DNA of 9,990 nucleotides, from contig CAAFRK010000016.1 in the NCBI GenBank assembly GCA_900765235.1, positions 1 to 9,990 on the forward strand, read 5' to 3'. This document shows, one piece after another, positions 7,047 through 9,990 of this stretch; position 1 is the first letter of the stretch; each line of letters begins with the position of its first letter. Both the position numbers and the translations under genes were made by a program. The notes under the pieces are model-generated. The model was not told where the DNA came from. It searched no databases and saw nothing but the letters and a program-made list of their open reading frames with translations. The DNA comes from an uncultured Veillonella sp. (lineage in GTDB: Bacteria > Bacillota_C > Negativicutes > Veillonellales > Veillonellaceae).

Positions 7047-7093
7047 ATTTCATACAAACATGAAGATTAGTATGCCGATTATACATATTACTA

Positions 7094-7108
7094 TATAAAG
7101 TCTTTATA
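7094..7108. repeat. Short palindrome TATAAAG-t-CTTTATA overlapping the possible amidase promoter
   Basis: Seven-base arms (7094-7100 and 7102-7108) flank a single central base. It lies between and partly over the possible -35 and -10 elements described for this gap, where a repressor site could sit. AT-rich palindromes of this size can occur by chance. Confidence 0.3.
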
Positions 7109-7115
7109 CAGTACA

Positions 7116-7149
7116 CACAAAAATCAGTTGCTTAAAATTAATTTTTGTG
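7116..7149. repeat. Inverted repeat CACAAAAAT/ATTTTTGTG just past the metallo-hydrolase gene
   Basis: Perfect 9-base arms at 7116-7124 and 7141-7149 surround a 16-base loop, starting 15 bases after the upstream stop codon at 7164. It might serve as a weak terminator for the acpS-nnr unit, but no U-run follows the stem on the minus strand and the stem holds few G-C pairs. If it does not terminate, the amidase and GerMN genes would be read from the upstream operon too. Confidence 0.35.
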
Positions 7150-7163
7150 CTATGCAATCGATA

Positions 7164-8108
7164 CTAACGTTCAGTTGTAATTTGCCATTCATTCCCATCC
7201 GTACTAATGTGAATACGTCCCATCGTATCTGTACGGTAAATGGCAATATTATTTTCCTGCAAACGACGTAATGTTACATCGTGAGGATGACCATAACTAT
7301 TATACATGCCATTTGAAATTAATGCACTTTCTGGTTTAATAGATTTCAAAAAATCTTCAGAGCTACTTGTGCGAGAACCGTGGTGACCTACCTTAAGAAC
7401 ACGGGCAAACAGTCTAGAGTTCTGCTCTTTTATGAGTTTTTTCTCTTCTTGTAATTCTGCATCACCAGTAAAGAGCATAGAGAATTTACCAAAAATTAAC
7501 TTACCTACAATAGAGTTATTATTAAGATCTGGCGCTCCTTTTTTATCTGTTAAAGGTTCAGTCCAAGGTGCATATACAACAAATACAGCTCCATGACCAA
7601 AATCTACTACATCACCACTACGCAATGTGGATCGTTGGATTTTATTTTTATCAATCCATTTTTCATAGGTTTTATACATATTATTATCAACAGAAATACC
7701 ATCATCATACACATGTTCAATAGGCATAGCTTTTGCAATAGCATAGAAACCACCCATATGGTCAGCATGAGGATGTGTGATAATTACATTTTTTAGCTTT
7801 GTAACACCCATAGACTTTAACTGTGCCACAATGTTCTCACGATGCTCAATGTCACCTGTATCGATCATACTATATTCATCGCCAATCTTGAGCAATATGG
7901 CATCGCCTTGACCAATATCAAGCATATATACGTCTAGATGACCTTCAGGATTTGTTTGTTTCGTATCAATGGAATAGCCTTCATTTACACTAGTGCTATT
8001 CTGAGATGCTGCATTAGCTACATCTTTATTCGTGCATCCCGCAATGGCAAAGATAGGAATACATAGCACCAATAAAAAGGCTATAAAACGCTGTATTTTA
8101 TTTGTCAT
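7164..8108 (-). CDS. Lipoprotein with a ComEC-like metallo-beta-lactamase-fold hydrolase domain
   Basis: A 314-residue lipoprotein: hydrophobic segment 8-23, lipobox IAGC with Cys 25, then a low-complexity linker to about 55. The rest is a metallo-beta-lactamase domain of the type fused to ComEC/Rec2 channels: LDIGQGDAI (63-71), MIDTGD (81-86), the metal motif THPHADHMGG (111-120) with H112, H114, D116 and H117, FTGDAE (213-218) with D215, and VGHHGS (240-245). The segment SNGMYNSYGHPH (265-276) is also typical of these proteins. The metal site looks complete, so it should be an active hydrolase outside the membrane, possibly on nucleic acid or another phosphoester; the substrate is unknown. 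It lacks the ComEC membrane channel. The ATG lies 2 bases after the nnr stop, with GGGAG at 8120-8116. Confidence 0.88.
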   Translation of the reverse strand: MTNKIQRFIAFLLVLCIPIFAIAGCTNKDVANAASQNSTSVNEGYSIDTKQTNPEGHLDVYMLDIGQGDAILLKIGDEYSMIDTGDIEHRENIVAQLKSMGVTKLKNVIITHPHADHMGGFYAIAKAMPIEHVYDDGISVDNNMYKTYEKWIDKNKIQRSTLRSGDVVDFGHGAVFVVYAPWTEPLTDKKGAPDLNNNSIVGKLIFGKFSMLFTGDAELQEEKKLIKEQNSRLFARVLKVGHHGSRTSSSEDFLKSIKPESALISNGMYNSYGHPHDVTLRRLQENNIAIYRTDTMGRIHISTDGNEWQITTER

Positions 8109-8110
8109 TC

Positions 8111-9682
8111 TTATTCTCCCAATAATTCACTAATGACACAACCTATCGATGTACTTACATCACTAGGTGTATACCCCCAAGTTTTAGTATCACTTAGTAT
8201 ATCTGCACTGCGGCTATGTACATAGACGCCTAAAATGGCACCATCTTGTAAGGAATAACCTTGGCTAATAAAACCTGCAATAATACCTGTTAACACATCC
8301 CCCATACCGCCAGTTCCCATACCTGCATTTCCGATAGTATTAACATATACCGTACCATCAGGTAGTGCCACAACAGAAGGAATTCCCTTAAGTACTAACA
8401 CTACTTGATGAGCCTTAGCAAATGCTCGAGCCAGTGTAATATAATGACGTTCAATCCATTTTATTGGCAAATCTATAAGTCTACTAAATTCACCTAAATG
8501 AGGCGTCATTACACAGTATGGCAGATTTTTTTGCATCTTATATACGGACTCAATATGGCCATCACGTAAATCATCTTTATCGACAGAACCTACATGGCCT
8601 AATGCATATAACGCATCTGCATCAATGACAAGAGCGCCTTCATAGGAATCAATAGCTTGATTTACTACATCTGGAATATCTGTAGTGCGCCCCAAACCTG
8701 GACCAATAGCAACGACTTGACGTCCATCATAAAGGAATTCATTTTCATCAATAGATGTTACCATTACTTCCGGTATGATACGACCTTGCACAACATGTTT
8801 AATTGTATCTGGAACGCCTAATGTAACCTTACCGGCTCCACTGTGAACAGCAGCTTCTGCGGCCAACATAGGAGCTCCAACCATATCACTAGATCCACCG
8901 ACGATTAATGTATTCCCATTTACACCTTTGTGTGCCATAGGAACCCTATAATTAATTAGCGTTTTTGCTAAATCCAAATCAATAGTTATAGTACTATCTC
9001 GATCAACTAATACGTGTTGCCATGGTGCGCCTAGAGGTGCAACAATAGCTGTGCCCCCTATGACCTTTCCAGGATATAACAATAAACCTTGTTTAATAGC
9101 CCCAAAGGTAACCGTATAATCATAAGTCAATGTTCCCTCTGAAATTTGACCAGAAGAAGCATCAAGCCCGGCCGGCACATCAATAGCCCACAAATCAAAA
9201 TTATATTGACTACGCATAGTATCAATATCATGCAAAACATCGATGGTTAAATCTCGTAATCGACCAGTTAAGCCTGTGCCCATAATACCTTCTACAGCAA
9301 TAGCCACATTGGACCAATCATTGAATTCGTCATACATATCAATGATACAACCCATGGCTTCACATCTTTCAAGTTGCACTGCAAAGAGGTCACTACACTT
9401 GCTCGTATCACCGACAAGTACAATTTGTACAGGTACGCCTTGTTCTAATAGATGACGAGCGGCTACAAGTCCATCTGCCCCATTATTTCCTGTACCACAG
9501 ATAAATAGTATAAAACTATTGATTGAACGTGCATTATCTAAGGAAAATAAGTCATATTGTCCCCATAAAGCATCTACAATGCCACGTCCTGCATTTTCCA
9601 TTAGAATTTCCAAAGAAACACCTAACTGCTTAGGTACCTCTTGATCTATATATCGAGCATCTTCAGTTGTTAATATTTGCAT
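8111..9682 (-). CDS. nnr: Bifunctional NAD(P)H-hydrate repair enzyme Nnr (epimerase + ADP-dependent dehydratase)
   Basis: Repairs hydrated NADH and NADPH. The N-terminal YjeF_N half (about 1-220) epimerises R and S forms; the C-terminal half (about 235-523) dehydrates the S form using ADP. Motifs in the first half are CGTGNNGADGL (62-72), EGIMGTGLTG (131-140) and DVPAGLDASSG (168-178). In the second half are VGGSSDMVGAP (261-271), IGPGLGRT (326-333), VIDADAL (352-358), TPHLGEF (393-399) and GNAGMGTGGMGDVLTG (451-466) with the catalytic D462. E131 stands where most family members have Asp, a mild change near the cation site. The frame can be opened to a TTG at 9697, but that would place the start over the ribosome site AAGGAG (9694-9689); the ATG at 9682, 6 bases on, is the better start. 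It follows the acpS stop by one base. Confidence 0.96.
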   Translation of the reverse strand: MQILTTEDARYIDQEVPKQLGVSLEILMENAGRGIVDALWGQYDLFSLDNARSINSFILFICGTGNNGADGLVAARHLLEQGVPVQIVLVGDTSKCSDLFAVQLERCEAMGCIIDMYDEFNDWSNVAIAVEGIMGTGLTGRLRDLTIDVLHDIDTMRSQYNFDLWAIDVPAGLDASSGQISEGTLTYDYTVTFGAIKQGLLLYPGKVIGGTAIVAPLGAPWQHVLVDRDSTITIDLDLAKTLINYRVPMAHKGVNGNTLIVGGSSDMVGAPMLAAEAAVHSGAGKVTLGVPDTIKHVVQGRIIPEVMVTSIDENEFLYDGRQVVAIGPGLGRTTDIPDVVNQAIDSYEGALVIDADALYALGHVGSVDKDDLRDGHIESVYKMQKNLPYCVMTPHLGEFSRLIDLPIKWIERHYITLARAFAKAHQVVLVLKGIPSVVALPDGTVYVNTIGNAGMGTGGMGDVLTGIIAGFISQGYSLQDGAILGVYVHSRSADILSDTKTWGYTPSDVSTSIGCVISELLGE

Positions 9683-9683
9683 C

Positions 9684-9990
9684 TTATGCTCCTTCAAGTA
9701 TAACCGTGCTCATTGCATATTCTTTACAATGGCTAATCGACACATGTATATCAGTATAACCTAATGTTTCATAGATTTCTTTAAAAGTATCTTGTAGACG
9801 AATTAAGGGCGCCCCCAATTCATCATGATAAATTTCTATATCTTGCCATGAACCATGACGCATTCCCGTACCTAATGCTTTAATGAAAGCCTCTTTAGCA
9901 GCATATATACCAGCATAAGACTCATAACGCCCTTTTTTTCGGCTTTCACAGTAATCAATCTCATGAGACGTATACACGCGTTCACGAAAT
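9684..9990 (-). CDS. acpS: Holo-[acyl-carrier-protein] synthase AcpS, C-terminal part
   Basis: Transfers the 4'-phosphopantetheine arm from CoA to apo-ACP for fatty acid synthesis. The gene is cut by the window edge: the frame stays open through 9990, reading FRERVYTSHEIDYC, the usual R(V/I)-F/Y-T-x-x-E-I-x-Y-C segment of AcpS. The GTG at 9977 within it is only an internal Val codon. About 20-30 N-terminal residues, including the GIGTDIVEI-type Mg2+ motif, must lie beyond the window. Visible motifs are YAAKEAFIKALGTG, which carries the conserved Glu and Lys of the active site, then HDELGAPLI and the C-terminal HVSISHCKEYAMSTVI. The TAA at 9686-9684 is followed one base later by the nnr start. 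The acpS-nnr pairing is common in low-GC Gram-positive lineages. Confidence 0.95.
   Translation of the reverse strand, partial: FRERVYTSHEIDYCESRKKGRYESYAGIYAAKEAFIKALGTGMRHGSWQDIEIYHDELGAPLIRLQDTFKEIYETLGYTDIHVSISHCKEYAMSTVILEGA

Larger units (their letters stand above)
6919..7163 (-). promoter_or_regulatory. Non-coding leader/promoter region between the metallo-hydrolase gene and the amidase gene
   Basis: About 245 bases without a credible gene. Reading toward the amidase there are an AT-rich inverted repeat, a possible promoter (TTGTGT at 7120-7115, 17 bases, TATATA at 7097-7092) and an alternative -10 TATAAT at 7083-7078 without a good -35. Two imperfect hairpins (7046-7009 and 7004-6973) follow, then a small inverted repeat GACA/TGTC at 6954-6940 just ahead of the ribosome site. 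A start near 7071 would give a leader of about 150 bases. No known riboswitch class was recognised by eye. Promoter assignments are weak because the region is so AT-rich. Confidence 0.45.

Noticed and set aside
9695..9697. TTG at 9697 as the start of nnr
   Set aside because: It overlaps the ribosome site AAGGAG and the end of acpS; ATG 9682 has ideal spacing and fits the family N-terminus.
9975..9977. GTG at 9977 as the start of acpS
   Set aside because: The frame is open to the window edge and the upstream codons FRER belong to the AcpS family alignment, so the codon is internal.
1..9990. CRISPR array, tRNA/rRNA genes, insertion sequences, prophage or defence genes
   Set aside because: No regularly spaced repeats, tRNA-like folds, transposase motifs or phage/defence domains were seen; nearly all the sequence is taken up by conserved chromosomal genes.

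Overview
All recognisable genes in this window lie on the minus strand, so transcription runs from high to low coordinates. The DNA is AT-rich, Shine-Dalgarno sites are strong (AGGAGG-like), and genes are tightly packed with 1-17 base overlaps. The gene order thiL-tsaE-tsaB-rimI-tsaD is a classic Firmicutes arrangement, known from the ydiA-E cluster of Bacillus subtilis. Together with an AMIN-domain amidase, an ANTAR-type two-component pair and the overall protein flavour, this suggests a low-GC member of the Negativicutes, probably Veillonella or a close relative. That assignment is inferred from gene content and was not tested by any search.

Region A (9990-7164) holds acpS (cut by the window edge), nnr and a secreted metallo-beta-lactamase-fold lipoprotein. 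They are separated by 1-2 bases and look like one operon. AcpS activates acyl carrier protein. Nnr repairs damaged NAD(P)H. The third protein resembles the hydrolase domain of ComEC but is anchored outside the membrane.

Region B (7163-6919) is the only sizeable non-coding stretch, about 245 bases. It holds AT-rich inverted repeats, possible promoter elements and two imperfect hairpins that would lie in the 5' leader of the amidase gene. No gene is seen in it.

Region C (6918-5195) holds an exported N-acetylmuramoyl-L-alanine amidase (AMIN plus Amidase_3) and a GerMN-domain lipoprotein whose ATG lies 3 bases past the amidase stop. A perfect 34-base palindrome followed by a T-run ends the unit.

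Region D (5200 to below 1) starts with a promoter that abuts this terminator. It runs through thiL (thiamine diphosphate synthesis), tsaE, tsaB, rimI and tsaD (the t6A tRNA modification genes plus a ribosomal/Nα-acetyltransferase), then a cytosolic HisKA_2 histidine kinase of the PdtaS/EutW type and the first codons of its response regulator, probably of the ANTAR RNA-binding class. The kinase starts 2 bases after the tsaD stop, so a signalling pair that probably acts through RNA antitermination appears to be transcribed with the t6A genes.

Five of the obvious longest-ORF starts look wrong. Ribosome-site spacing or family alignment favours internal starts for nnr (9682), the amidase (6918, TTG), thiL (5142) and the kinase (1456, GTG), and acpS continues beyond the window. 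No tRNA, rRNA, CRISPR array, insertion sequence or phage gene was seen. Most of the window is conserved housekeeping DNA; the least explained parts are the kinase/regulator coupling, the amidase leader and the lipoprotein metallo-hydrolase.
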